Source: a virus. From it: a stretch of 48,534 nt of DNA. Below the pieces are notes generated by a model. The model was not told the origin of the DNA. It saw only the letters and a program-made list of their open reading frames with translations, and did not search any database. Position 1 is the stretch's first letter. Every line of letters starts with the position of its first letter. A program made the position numbers and the translations under genes. Shown here piece after piece: positions 1 to 7,667 of the stretch. The stretch spans positions 1 through 48,534 of the IMG/VR virus record IMGVR_UViG_3300034407_002964. One strand, 5' to 3'.

Positions 1-54
1 TGGATAGAAGGTCGGGAAGAAAGATGGAAAAAAGGTTGGAGACCAAACAAATGA
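1..54 (+). CDS. 3' end of an upstream gene (partial)
   Basis: Frame 1 is open from the first base and stops with TGA at 52-54, giving a 17-residue basic, Trp-rich C-terminus (WIEGREERWKKGWRPNK). Its stop overlaps the ATG at 51 in the ATGA arrangement that recurs between genes here (902, 5477, 43752, 44558). That supports it being the tail of a real coupled gene. Too little is visible to suggest a function. Confidence 0.45.
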   Translation, partial: WIEGREERWKKGWRPNK

Positions 55-323
55 AACTTACAAAACAAACATTAAAACAAATTATCAAAGAAGAACTGGA
101 CGCAATGTTGAGTGAAGAACAAGTTGATGTGAAAGTTAGAAACTTTCCTAGTAACTCTGGTGAACCACGTTACTTTGTTAAAGTAGGTGATAAATTTTAT
201 CAAACACAAGAGAGTGTCGCGAAAGACATCGAACAAAATGGCTATGACCCAAAGAAGCATGATTATGATATGTCAGAAGTGTCTGATGAGATGCTAATGA
301 AAATAGCACCAAAAATGAAATAA
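51..323 (+). CDS. Small protein with capsid-targeting-like N-terminal tag
   Basis: This 90-residue protein begins MKLTKQTLKQIIKEELDA followed by MLSE, the first of five close copies of this tag in the window. I chose ATG 51 rather than the upstream in-frame ATG at 24. GGAG at 38-41 sits 9 nt before it, the tag then starts at residue 1, and the start overlaps the preceding stop. The rest (VKVRNFPSNSGEPRYFVKV and after) is a small mixed alpha/beta domain I do not recognise. By analogy with T4 internal head proteins, the amphipathic helix could direct it into the prohead and gp21 protease could cut after L-S-E. That role is inference. Confidence 0.75.
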   Translation: MKLTKQTLKQIIKEELDAMLSEEQVDVKVRNFPSNSGEPRYFVKVGDKFYQTQESVAKDIEQNGYDPKKHDYDMSEVSDEMLMKIAPKMK

Positions 324-344
324 CCATAAATAGGAAACAAGAAG

Positions 345-905
345 ATGAGTAAAGAAACATTAGAAATTATACAGGGACTTTCCCAAGCAGCAGCCAACGG
401 TTCATACGATGGCGGTCAACACATGGAAAACTACTCACACGACGGACAAGTTCGCAAGACTGGTCTTATGCGAGAAGAAGGAATTCCTCTTCTCGACAAG
501 CGCTGCATTGACGGCTTCAAAGTCAAGTTCTACGGAGACTCAATGATCATTAATTATCAATCTGATGTTATGATGAGAGATTTCAAAGACGATGGTTTTG
601 AAAACGAAATTGTTCAAACCATCAATGAAGTAAAAAAGTTCTTACAAAAAGAATATAAAACCATTACCGGCAAATCCGTTTCCTTAACTGCAAAAGGTGA
701 GCCTCAAATGATTGTACAAACTACATCTAGAGTTCGCACATTTGTACAAGCATATCAGCATTATAAAATTGGTGGGTTGAGCATGGACGGCATAGGGCAA
801 CCATCAGAACCAACCGTTCGAGACATTACAAAGAAATTTTTAGAGACCGCAAAAGCAAAGCGTCCTCAAAATGAAAAAATTAACCCAAAGGATAATCAAA
901 AATGA
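345..905 (+). CDS. Hypothetical protein upstream of the terminase
   Basis: A 186-residue soluble protein of unknown function. The N-terminus is Gly/Asp/His-rich (residues 15-45). The middle (about 55-150) alternates beta strands and helices, and the C-terminal 25 residues are Lys-rich. No catalytic motif is visible. It has no tag at its N-terminus, unlike its neighbours. Its stop overlaps the start of the next gene (ATGA at 902), so the two are translationally coupled. Its position two genes before the large terminase makes a packaging or head role plausible, for example a small-terminase-like partner, but nothing in the sequence proves it. Confidence 0.7.
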   Translation: MSKETLEIIQGLSQAAANGSYDGGQHMENYSHDGQVRKTGLMREEGIPLLDKRCIDGFKVKFYGDSMIINYQSDVMMRDFKDDGFENEIVQTINEVKKFLQKEYKTITGKSVSLTAKGEPQMIVQTTSRVRTFVQAYQHYKIGGLSMDGIGQPSEPTVRDITKKFLETAKAKRPQNEKINPKDNQK

Positions 906-1516
906 AACTTACAAAAGAAACATTAAAAAAACTCATCAAAGAAGAATTGGAAGCTGTTATGAATGAGGGGGAATACCGTCACAGCGGTAGAGACGCCGCA
1001 GCGGAGCGTGGAGTTCACGGTCTAGGAAAGCATTCAGCTGATGACATGGAAAAGAAGAGAAGAGCAGGTGCAGCAGCAGACGGTGCGCAATCAAGAGACA
1101 ATGCTGCGATCAATGCTCGTGCAGATCAATTAGTCAAAGAAATGATGTCTGATGCTCAAAAAGAAATTATGGAAAATGTTCTGAGTAGTTATTATGGACG
1201 ATTGTTGCAAAAACATGCATCAAAGTACGTTAGTGACATTAGAGATGCTTTGGTTAAAAATAAGATCTGGAGATTGCGAGAACTAGAAAACATTTCCGGA
1301 TCAAGATCGAGTGGCGATGCTACTGGTGAAGAAGTGGACGGATACATTTCAGCCTCAGCGTCTGAGGCGATCAAGGGATATGAAAGAGTTAAAAAAAGAG
1401 CTCAAAAGAAAGCCCAAGCTGAAGTTTCTGGAGGTTCTGACGGGTCAAATAAGAAAAGATCCTTCATGCAAAAAGCAGGAAGCTTCGTGACTGGAAAAGG
1501 ATTTCGCGAGGAATAA
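902..1516 (+). CDS. Tagged basic protein, probable prohead cargo
   Basis: A 204-residue protein whose first 18 residues, MKLTKETLKKLIKEELEA, followed by VMNE, match the tag at 51, 5022, 5477 and 5979. After the tag comes an Arg/Ala/Asp-rich, probably helical or disordered stretch (residues 25-80), a helical core (80-135), a Ser/Gly linker and a Lys-rich C-terminus ending TGKGFREE. The composition resembles packaged DNA-associated head proteins more than an enzyme. It overlaps the previous gene by 4 nt, and its TAA directly abuts the GTG of the terminase. The predicted cut after M-N-E at residue 22 is an inference from the T4 protease rule (hydrophobic-x-E). Confidence 0.75.
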   Translation: MKLTKETLKKLIKEELEAVMNEGEYRHSGRDAAAERGVHGLGKHSADDMEKKRRAGAAADGAQSRDNAAINARADQLVKEMMSDAQKEIMENVLSSYYGRLLQKHASKYVSDIRDALVKNKIWRLRELENISGSRSSGDATGEEVDGYISASASEAIKGYERVKKRAQKKAQAEVSGGSDGSNKKRSFMQKAGSFVTGKGFREE

Positions 1517-3094
1517 GTGAAACTCACCAAAAATGAAATCGTTAAAGAACTTGTAAAGTGCGGAAAAGATCCTCAATATTTTATTGATAATTATTGTAAG
1601 ATCTCGCACCCTATGCATGGTCAAATTCCTTTTAAGACTTATGACTATCAGAAAGACATGCTCAAGAGCTTTAACGATTATCGTTTTAACGTAATTTTAA
1701 AAGCAAGGCAGCTCGGGATCTCAACCATTTCGGCTGCTTATGTTGCTTGGTTCATGTTGTTCCACCGAGAAAAGAACGTTCTCGTAATCGCAACAAAGTT
1801 ATCTACAGCAGTGAACCTCGTAAAGAAGGTTAAAATGATCTTCAAGAACCTTCCTCCATGGATGATGATTGCGAAAATTGCTACAGACAACAAGCAATCA
1901 TTCGAGTTAACAAACGGTTCTCAAGTTAAAGCTGGAACCACATCAGGTGACGCTGGTCGTTCAGAGGCTTTGTCACTTCTCATTATTGACGAGGCAGCGT
2001 TCGTTGACGGCCTTGATGAGCTTTGGACGGGTCTTTACCCTACTTTGTCTACAGGGGGACGCTGCATAGCTCTGAGCACCCCTAACGGCGTTGGAAACTG
2101 GTTTCACAAAACCTACTCCGAGGCTGAGACGGAAATGAATGATTTTTTCCCAACCAAATTAAATTGGGACGTACATCCAGATAGAGACGACGCTTGGTTC
2201 GAAAAAGAAACAAGAAACATGTCTAAACGCCAAATAGCTCAAGAGCTTGAGTGTTCATTTAATGCTTCTGGTGAAACAGTGATTAACCCAGAGGATCTTC
2301 AAAGGATTCATGAATTAATAGTCGACCCAGAATATAAAACAGGATATGACCGCAATTTTTGGATCTGGGAAAGATATGAGGATACATGTCCATACCTTCT
2401 TGTAGCAGATGTTGCGCGAGGTGATGGCGCAGATTTTAGTTGCTTCCATATACTAAGAGTGGACACTATGACAGTCGTAGCTGAATACCAAGGTAAGCCT
2501 GATCTTGACATGTACGCTGATATATTATTCTCAGCAGGTAGAGAATATGGCAACTGTTTGTTGGTGGTTGAAAATAATGGAATTGGTATAGCTGTTTTGG
2601 AAAAGTTAAAAGAACTGCAGTATCCAAAAATTTACTATTCTATCAAATCTACTCATGAATATGTAGAGTCTTATTTGGCCGAGAATGACGACAGAGCAGT
2701 GCTTGGCTTCACAACCTCGACTAAGACAAGGCCGCTAATTGTAGCCAAATTGGAGGAGTACGTTAGAAACAAACTAATTAATATACACTCCAATCGTGTT
2801 TTTCACGAACTAAAAACTTTTATTTGGCACAACGGCAAGCCTCAAGCAATGCGCTCTTACAATGATGATTTGGTTATGTCCCTCGCAATAGCATGTTGGG
2901 TACGCGACACAGCCCTCTCAGAAAATGAAAGAGACATGGCATACAAAAAGGCGATGTTAAATGGTTTGATGAAGTCTACAACGACTATGAATACTCAAAT
3001 CAAAGGCCAAAAGATTTATAAAGAGACGTTCGCCGAAAAACACGAAGAGGAGATAAAAAAAGCAAAAGAATTTTTGTGGATATACAAAGGATAG
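1517..3094 (+). CDS. 17: Terminase large subunit (gp17-like)
   Basis: This is the packaging motor that pumps DNA into the prohead through the portal and cuts the concatemer. The N-terminal ATPase has a Walker A variant KARQLGIST (residues 62-70), Walker B LLIIDEAAF (154-162, E159 catalytic) and coupling motif ALSTPNG (185-191). The C-terminal RNase H-fold nuclease shows D298 in LLVADVARGD, E352 in LLVVENNG and D450/D451 in SYNDDLVMSLA. The length, 525 residues, is typical of gp17 cores. The start is GTG directly after the TAA of the preceding gene. The N-terminal MKLTKNEIVKEL superficially resembles the cargo tag but is part of the enzyme. Confidence 0.97.
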   Translation: MKLTKNEIVKELVKCGKDPQYFIDNYCKISHPMHGQIPFKTYDYQKDMLKSFNDYRFNVILKARQLGISTISAAYVAWFMLFHREKNVLVIATKLSTAVNLVKKVKMIFKNLPPWMMIAKIATDNKQSFELTNGSQVKAGTTSGDAGRSEALSLLIIDEAAFVDGLDELWTGLYPTLSTGGRCIALSTPNGVGNWFHKTYSEAETEMNDFFPTKLNWDVHPDRDDAWFEKETRNMSKRQIAQELECSFNASGETVINPEDLQRIHELIVDPEYKTGYDRNFWIWERYEDTCPYLLVADVARGDGADFSCFHILRVDTMTVVAEYQGKPDLDMYADILFSAGREYGNCLLVVENNGIGIAVLEKLKELQYPKIYYSIKSTHEYVESYLAENDDRAVLGFTTSTKTRPLIVAKLEEYVRNKLINIHSNRVFHELKTFIWHNGKPQAMRSYNDDLVMSLAIACWVRDTALSENERDMAYKKAMLNGLMKSTTTMNTQIKGQKIYKETFAEKHEEEIKKAKEFLWIYKG

Positions 3095-3097
3095 AAA

Positions 3098-5032
3098 ATG
3101 GCCCGTAACGAAAGAAACCCGAATAATAATAAGAATGATTTGTTCAAATCTTTAACAAGAATATTCTCAGGTCCGATGACCCAACGAAGAACACAATCTG
3201 GGAGACAACTTAGACGGCGGCATTTAGACATCTACGCAAAGCGTTTCAAGTCAGCCTCAGGACAACAGTTCAAAAAGACTGAATATAACCCGATGAACAT
3301 CATGACGCTCAACATGATTTCAAACAGAAATCGATCAGAGCGATATGTTGATTTTGATCAAATGGAGTTCACGCCTGAGATTGCATCTTCTTTAGATATT
3401 TATGCAGACGAGATGACCACTCACTCAGCCTTGAATCCAATGTTACATATCAAGTGTCCAAATGATGAAATTAAATACATACTACATTCTCTATACTACA
3501 ATGTAATGAATATCGAACACAACCTCTTTGGTTGGGCAAGAACCATGTGTAAGTACGGAGACATGTTTTTGTATCTTGACCTTGACGAAGAAAAAGGTTT
3601 GCAAAATTGTATCGGACTACCTCCTCAAGAAGTCGAGAGACTTGAGGGCGAAGATCCAACAAATCCAAATTACGTACAATTCCAATGGAACTCAGCGGGC
3701 CTAACTCTAGAGAATTGGCAAATGGCTCACTTTCGTGTTCTTGGAAACGACAAGCATGCCCCGTACGGAACATCTGCATTAGAGCCCTCCAGACGCATCT
3801 GGAGACAGCTTACGCTTCTCGAAGACGCAATGATGGCCTATCGTATTACACGATCGCCAGAGCGCCGTGTGTTCAAGATTGACGTTGGCGGAATTGCTCC
3901 TCAAGATGTTGAACAATACATGCAGAAAGTTATGACACAAATGAAACGACATCAAGTTGTTGATCCGACCACCGGTCGCGTAGATTTACGCTACAACCCT
4001 CTTTCGATTGAGGAAGACTACTTTGTCCCGATCAGAGGTGGACAGTCCTCTACGAACATTGAGAACCTTCCTGGTGGACAATTCACGGCACAGATCGAAG
4101 ACGTTAAGTATCTTCGAGACAAATTATTCTCAGCATTAAAAGTTCCACAATCTTACCTATCAATGGGTGAAGGCGCAACTGAAGATAAGACAACCTTAGC
4201 TCAGAAAGACATCCGCTTCGCAAGAACCATTCAAAGACTGCAAAGAGTTTTGATTTCTGAATTAGAAAAGATTGGCATCGTACACTTATACACTCTTGGC
4301 TATCGAGGAGACGACTTGTTAAACTTTAAATTAAGCCTTAACAATCCATCGAAGATTGCTGAGATGCAAGAGCTTGAGCATTGGAAAACCAAGTTTGATA
4401 TTGCTGGAGCTGCAACTGAAGGATATTTCTCTCGGCGCTGGGTTTCCGAAAATCTTCTGGGACTATCTCAAGACGAATATTTAAGAATGCAAAGAGAGAT
4501 GTTTACTGATAAAAAGTTCATGGCGGAACTCGAAGCAGCCGCTCAACCACCAGAAGAAGGCGGTGGCGACTTAGGCGGAGGAGACTTAGGCGGAGATGAC
4601 CTGGGTGGAGACTTGGGAGGCGATGACCTAGGAGGTGACCTGGGCGGAGACGATCTTGGTGATGACTTGGGTGGAGCTGATGAGCCTGCTGCAAGTGGTG
4701 GAGATGAACCTGACTTGCTAGCTGAACCTCCTGCTAAACGCGATGACGATGCGAAGCCAAAAAAGAGAGGTCCATACAAGAAGCACAAAATTTCCTATCG
4801 CAAAGGTGGATTTTCGAAACAAATGAAAAACCAAGCCTTTAGCGGAGAGGTCCGAGGATCTACAGCAAGAACAACATTTCCGGGAAAAGTAGGTTTTGGA
4901 GGAGTGGATTCTTTGTCTAGAGCGATTTATGAACAGAACGAAAATGAAGAAGACAAGCTATTTAATACCAGCGCAGGACTAAAAACCCTGCTAGAATCAC
5001 TAAACAAAAAGGAAAATCCAAATGAAACTTAA
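3098..5032 (+). CDS. 20: Portal protein (gp20-like)
   Basis: A 644-residue portal vertex protein that forms the dodecameric DNA channel and nucleates head assembly. It lies directly after the terminase. The core contains recognisable gp20 features: FTPEIASSLDIYADE near residue 90, VLGNDKHAPYGTSALEPSRR near 215, and the crown helix segment LKVPQSYLSMGEGATEDKTT near 348. The C-terminus is extended by an Asp/Gly/Leu repeat (residues 488-528) and a basic tail that includes KPKKRGPYKKHK. T4 gp20 is 524 residues, and the excess is mainly this tail. The last 11 nt overlap the next tagged gene. Confidence 0.95.
   Translation: MARNERNPNNNKNDLFKSLTRIFSGPMTQRRTQSGRQLRRRHLDIYAKRFKSASGQQFKKTEYNPMNIMTLNMISNRNRSERYVDFDQMEFTPEIASSLDIYADEMTTHSALNPMLHIKCPNDEIKYILHSLYYNVMNIEHNLFGWARTMCKYGDMFLYLDLDEEKGLQNCIGLPPQEVERLEGEDPTNPNYVQFQWNSAGLTLENWQMAHFRVLGNDKHAPYGTSALEPSRRIWRQLTLLEDAMMAYRITRSPERRVFKIDVGGIAPQDVEQYMQKVMTQMKRHQVVDPTTGRVDLRYNPLSIEEDYFVPIRGGQSSTNIENLPGGQFTAQIEDVKYLRDKLFSALKVPQSYLSMGEGATEDKTTLAQKDIRFARTIQRLQRVLISELEKIGIVHLYTLGYRGDDLLNFKLSLNNPSKIAEMQELEHWKTKFDIAGAATEGYFSRRWVSENLLGLSQDEYLRMQREMFTDKKFMAELEAAAQPPEEGGGDLGGGDLGGDDLGGDLGGDDLGGDLGGDDLGDDLGGADEPAASGGDEPDLLAEPPAKRDDDAKPKKRGPYKKHKISYRKGGFSKQMKNQAFSGEVRGSTARTTFPGKVGFGGVDSLSRAIYEQNENEEDKLFNTSAGLKTLLESLNKKENPNET
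4559..4681 (+). repeat. GGDLGGDD-type tandem repeat in portal gene
   Basis: About 120 nt of imperfect tandem repeats encode alternating GGDL and GGDDL units at portal residues 488-528, followed by an acidic Pro/Ala segment and a basic segment. The synonymous codons vary (ggc/ggt/gga, tta/ctg/ttg/cta), so protein sequence rather than DNA is being maintained. The unit is probably disordered and would face the capsid interior or the portal crown. Confidence 0.85.
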
Positions 5033-5480
5033 TAAAGAAACACTTAAACAAATCATTAAAGAAGAGCTTGACGCTGTCATGAATGAGACGATGACCGTAC
5101 CTCCAATTGGAGGAAACATAACACCAGAACAGCAGCAGAAAATTGATGAACTAATCCGATCTAATAATCCAGAGGATGTGAATTTTGCTAAATCATTGGT
5201 GGATGCGCTAGGTGGAGATCCAGAATATGTTGAAAGAATTTTGGCTATAGATTACGAAGGGATTACATCTTTGGCTCATCAACAGAGAGATGTTATTGAT
5301 ACCTTCCCCGATCCTAAGGATGCAACACCTCAAGATCATAGAGATGCCTACAGTGCGACATCAAACTATGATGGAGATGCTCGACAGAGAATAGCAGACA
5401 AATACTCTGACACACCAGAACAGGCAAGACGTGCAGGACGCATGTATAACAATGCTATGAACTCGAGGATCCGTAGATGA
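5022..5480 (+). CDS. Tagged small protein A, probable prohead cargo
   Basis: A 152-residue protein starting MKLNKETLKQIIKEELDA then VMNE, the shared tag. The domain that follows contains SLVDALGGDPEYVERIL (about residues 59-75), which pairs with SLIDALGFDPNYVDQYR in the next gene. The two are therefore paralogues by tandem duplication, diverged after the tag. The C-terminus is basic and ends NNAMNSRIRR. It overlaps the portal gene by 11 nt and the next gene by 4 nt, so all three should be translated together at the stage of head assembly. I do not recognise the fold; packaging into the head is inferred from the tag. Confidence 0.8.
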   Translation: MKLNKETLKQIIKEELDAVMNETMTVPPIGGNITPEQQQKIDELIRSNNPEDVNFAKSLVDALGGDPEYVERILAIDYEGITSLAHQQRDVIDTFPDPKDATPQDHRDAYSATSNYDGDARQRIADKYSDTPEQARRAGRMYNNAMNSRIRR

Positions 5481-5965
5481 AACTTAACAAACAAACACTA
5501 AAACGAATTATAAAAGAAGAGCTCGACGCAGTTATGAATGAAACAAGAATTAAACCAGACTTAACTGGTATTCCCGATGAGTATGTTGAAAAAATAAATT
5601 CGCTCATTGACGATGGCGAGGTTGCACAAGCATCATCACTGATCGATGCCCTAGGGTTTGATCCAAACTATGTTGACCAATATAGAGAGTATCAACAAGT
5701 TGGAGACATAGAGAAACTAGGAAACAAAATGAGAGATTTATACGCAAGCCATGGTGGATCAGACTCATATGAGTATTTGGGTCATCCGTTCCACGATGAA
5801 GTGGATAAAATCCAAGGTCAGATTGATGATTTGGCCCAAGAGAAAGCAGATGCTTATGGTAACCCAATAATTCCGGGTGACCAAAAATCTTTCGATGACG
5901 CCGTTCGAACGCGTCAAATTCAAAGAAATCGAAGAGGTGGTTTAAAAGTCGGACCAAAAAAATAA
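5477..5965 (+). CDS. Tagged small protein B, paralogue of A
   Basis: A 162-residue protein with the tag MKLNKQTLKRIIKEELDA, VMNE. Residues 33-75 (IPDEYVEKINSLIDDGEVAQ and the following SLIDALGFDPNYVDQ) align by eye with the preceding protein, and the C-terminal half differs (helical, QGQIDDLAQEKADAYG). It ends in a basic segment, RNRRGGLKVGPKK. ATGA overlap with gene A. The conserved helix-loop-helix after the predicted cleavage point would be the mature packaged domain if the tag is removed by the prohead protease. Confidence 0.8.
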   Translation: MKLNKQTLKRIIKEELDAVMNETRIKPDLTGIPDEYVEKINSLIDDGEVAQASSLIDALGFDPNYVDQYREYQQVGDIEKLGNKMRDLYASHGGSDSYEYLGHPFHDEVDKIQGQIDDLAQEKADAYGNPIIPGDQKSFDDAVRTRQIQRNRRGGLKVGPKK

Positions 5966-5978
5966 CAAGGAAACAAAC

Positions 5979-6260
5979 ATGAAACTAAGCAAAGAAACAT
6001 TAAAAAGAATTATCAAAGAAGAGTTTGATAGACTAAGTGAAGGTATGTTTTCTCCGACTGAAATATACATGGACTTTCAGAGACAAGGTGGTCGGGATTA
6101 TTGGTTATCTAAAGCACATGGGATGGATATGAAGTATTCAGATTTTATGCATGCTGACCAAGCACTTAAAGCCTACATTGATGAGATCAACCCATCCTTA
6201 AATGATATGCCCCAAAATGTTTGGAGTCAAATAACGCAACTAATTAATGACACAGTATAA
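5979..6260 (+). CDS. Tagged small protein C
   Basis: A 93-residue protein with a slightly shorter version of the tag, MKLSKETLKRIIKEEFDR then LSE, where L-S-E fits the classical T4 prohead cleavage consensus exactly. The mature part would be about 70 residues, helical, with aromatic positions (YMDFQRQGGRDYWLSKAHG). An AAGGAAAC ribosome site precedes the ATG. The function is unknown. It is the fifth member of the tagged set, and the third in a row after the portal gene. Confidence 0.75.
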   Translation: MKLSKETLKRIIKEEFDRLSEGMFSPTEIYMDFQRQGGRDYWLSKAHGMDMKYSDFMHADQALKAYIDEINPSLNDMPQNVWSQITQLINDTV

Positions 6261-6277
6261 AAAAAAAGGAAGCAAAC

Positions 6278-7093
6278 ATGAAACATAATAAGAAAAGAAA
6301 TACCGCTTTTCTTTACGAATGTCTAATTCGTGAATTAACAAAAGCAATTGTTCAAGAGAACAAAACGAAGCAAACAAAAGTCAAGGGTCTTTTAAGAGAA
6401 TTTTTCTCAAAAGGAAAGCCTCTTAAGCAAGAGTTAGATCTGTACTCTTCTATTTTGGAATCTAAAGAAATGGATAGAGATTACTCTAAAAGATTTCTAA
6501 CTGAGACTAAAAAAGATTTTAATAATTTAGATAGAAAGTCAATATTCAATGAGCAGACATCTCTAATTTCAAAGATTAACAAGGTCCTTAACAACCGAGT
6601 ATTCTCAAACTTTGTTCCAAATTACAAAGATCTCGCCACAGTTGGCTTGTTCCTACAGGACAACTCACTAAAGGCTAAAAAGAGAATTATGTTGGAAGAT
6701 AAAATGTTGGGCATGGTGAGCGGAAAAGAAGAAGTCATTTTCGAAATGCAACATGTAGACAAGCTAGAATTTCACATGTTTGTTAAGAGATTTAACGATA
6801 CGTACAAACATTCATTGCTCAAAGAACAGAAGGAGTTGCTCAGCAATTTCATCACATCATTTGCAGACAACGGTTTAGGACTTAAATATTATCTGAATGA
6901 AGAGATTGGAAGATTAAAAAGCGCATTTGATTCTAAGATAGATGAAAACAACGCCTCAAAATTAAATGAAAATTTTAAAAGAGTTAGACAGAAATTAGAT
7001 AATTATGCAAAAGCACCATTAACTGAAGCGTCTGTAACGGAAATCTTTTATATTCAAGACTTATTGTCGGAGGTTCAAAGAGATGTCGATTAA
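6278..7093 (+). CDS. Hypothetical helical protein of the head cluster
   Basis: A 271-residue, Lys-rich, almost entirely helical protein (MKHNKKRNTAFLYECLIREL at the start). It has no membrane segment and no tag. It sits between the portal and protease genes, where T4 carries the prohead core genes 67 and 68, and its helical, highly charged nature would suit a core component. I recognise no sequence motif that proves this. GGAAGC precedes the ATG. The 3' end overlaps the next gene by 11 nt. Confidence 0.7.
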   Translation: MKHNKKRNTAFLYECLIRELTKAIVQENKTKQTKVKGLLREFFSKGKPLKQELDLYSSILESKEMDRDYSKRFLTETKKDFNNLDRKSIFNEQTSLISKINKVLNNRVFSNFVPNYKDLATVGLFLQDNSLKAKKRIMLEDKMLGMVSGKEEVIFEMQHVDKLEFHMFVKRFNDTYKHSLLKEQKELLSNFITSFADNGLGLKYYLNEEIGRLKSAFDSKIDENNASKLNENFKRVRQKLDNYAKAPLTEASVTEIFYIQDLLSEVQRDVD

Positions 7094-7667
7094 TGTTAAA
7101 ATCTCTAGCGAGAAAGATCAGGAAATACAACTACCTAAAGAAAAGACTGTGAAGATAGAGATTGTAAATAAGGACAAAGTAAATTTTAAGTTAATGTCCC
7201 GCTCGGCTATAAATGGAGATATTATGATTTTAGACCATAAAGATATCGACATTGTAATAAGTCAAGACAAGGGAAAAATAATAACGTTTGCGAAAGAAAC
7301 TTTGTCAGATTTTACTTATGGCGCCGAAGCTAGACTTCTTGAGTTCATGAGAAGAAAGGGAATTCTAGAATATAATTCCATCAAAGGTGGAAACATTTAT
7401 GGATCTCTAGAGGGACAGTTGATGACGTCTGCTGAGACTGATGTCAACAAAGTTGCTTTATTGGTTATATCTGAGTGGATGACAACTGAGGAGTCCTACA
7501 TAAAAGGTACAACAGCGTACGATGATGTGCAAGATGACCATCTAGTTTCACCAGATGGAGAGTACTCTACTGAATTTGGCGAAGTGCCACACGAAGAAGA
7601 GAAAGGCTCGATAAGGCAACAAAACCTGTTCGCCCCGTATATGTATGGTAGGTACACTTATGAGTAG
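7083..7667 (+). CDS. Hypothetical protein of the head cluster
   Basis: A 194-residue protein with a beta-rich N-terminal half (residues 1-75, alternating Lys/Ile/Val) and a mixed C-terminal half (KGGNIYGSLEGQLM near 102; acidic segment 145-180). No known motif was recognised. It is coupled to the upstream gene through an 11-nt overlap, with GGAGG about 10 nt before its ATG, and overlaps the start of the first GNAT-like gene. It may be an assembly factor co-expressed with the cargo genes; this is context only. Confidence 0.65.
   Translation: MSINVKISSEKDQEIQLPKEKTVKIEIVNKDKVNFKLMSRSAINGDIMILDHKDIDIVISQDKGKIITFAKETLSDFTYGAEARLLEFMRRKGILEYNSIKGGNIYGSLEGQLMTSAETDVNKVALLVISEWMTTEESYIKGTTAYDDVQDDHLVSPDGEYSTEFGEVPHEEEKGSIRQQNLFAPYMYGRYTYE

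Noticed and set aside
325-332. CATAAATA, similar to the T4-type late promoter
   Set aside because: It ends only 12 nt before the ATG at 345 and overlaps the ribosome-binding region; probably chance in AT-rich sequence.
1517-1552. Terminase N-terminus MKLTKNEIVKEL as another packaging tag
   Set aside because: The similarity ends after six residues and there is no hydrophobic-x-Glu site in place; it is the normal start of the enzyme.
4559-4681. CRISPR-like direct repeats
   Set aside because: The repeats are short, in-frame coding units without spacers; no CRISPR array is present anywhere in the window.
4543-4788. 81-residue Ser/Pro-rich frame on the minus strand
   Set aside because: It is the complement of the GGDL repeat in the portal gene; low-complexity composition explains the open frame, and there is no ribosome site.
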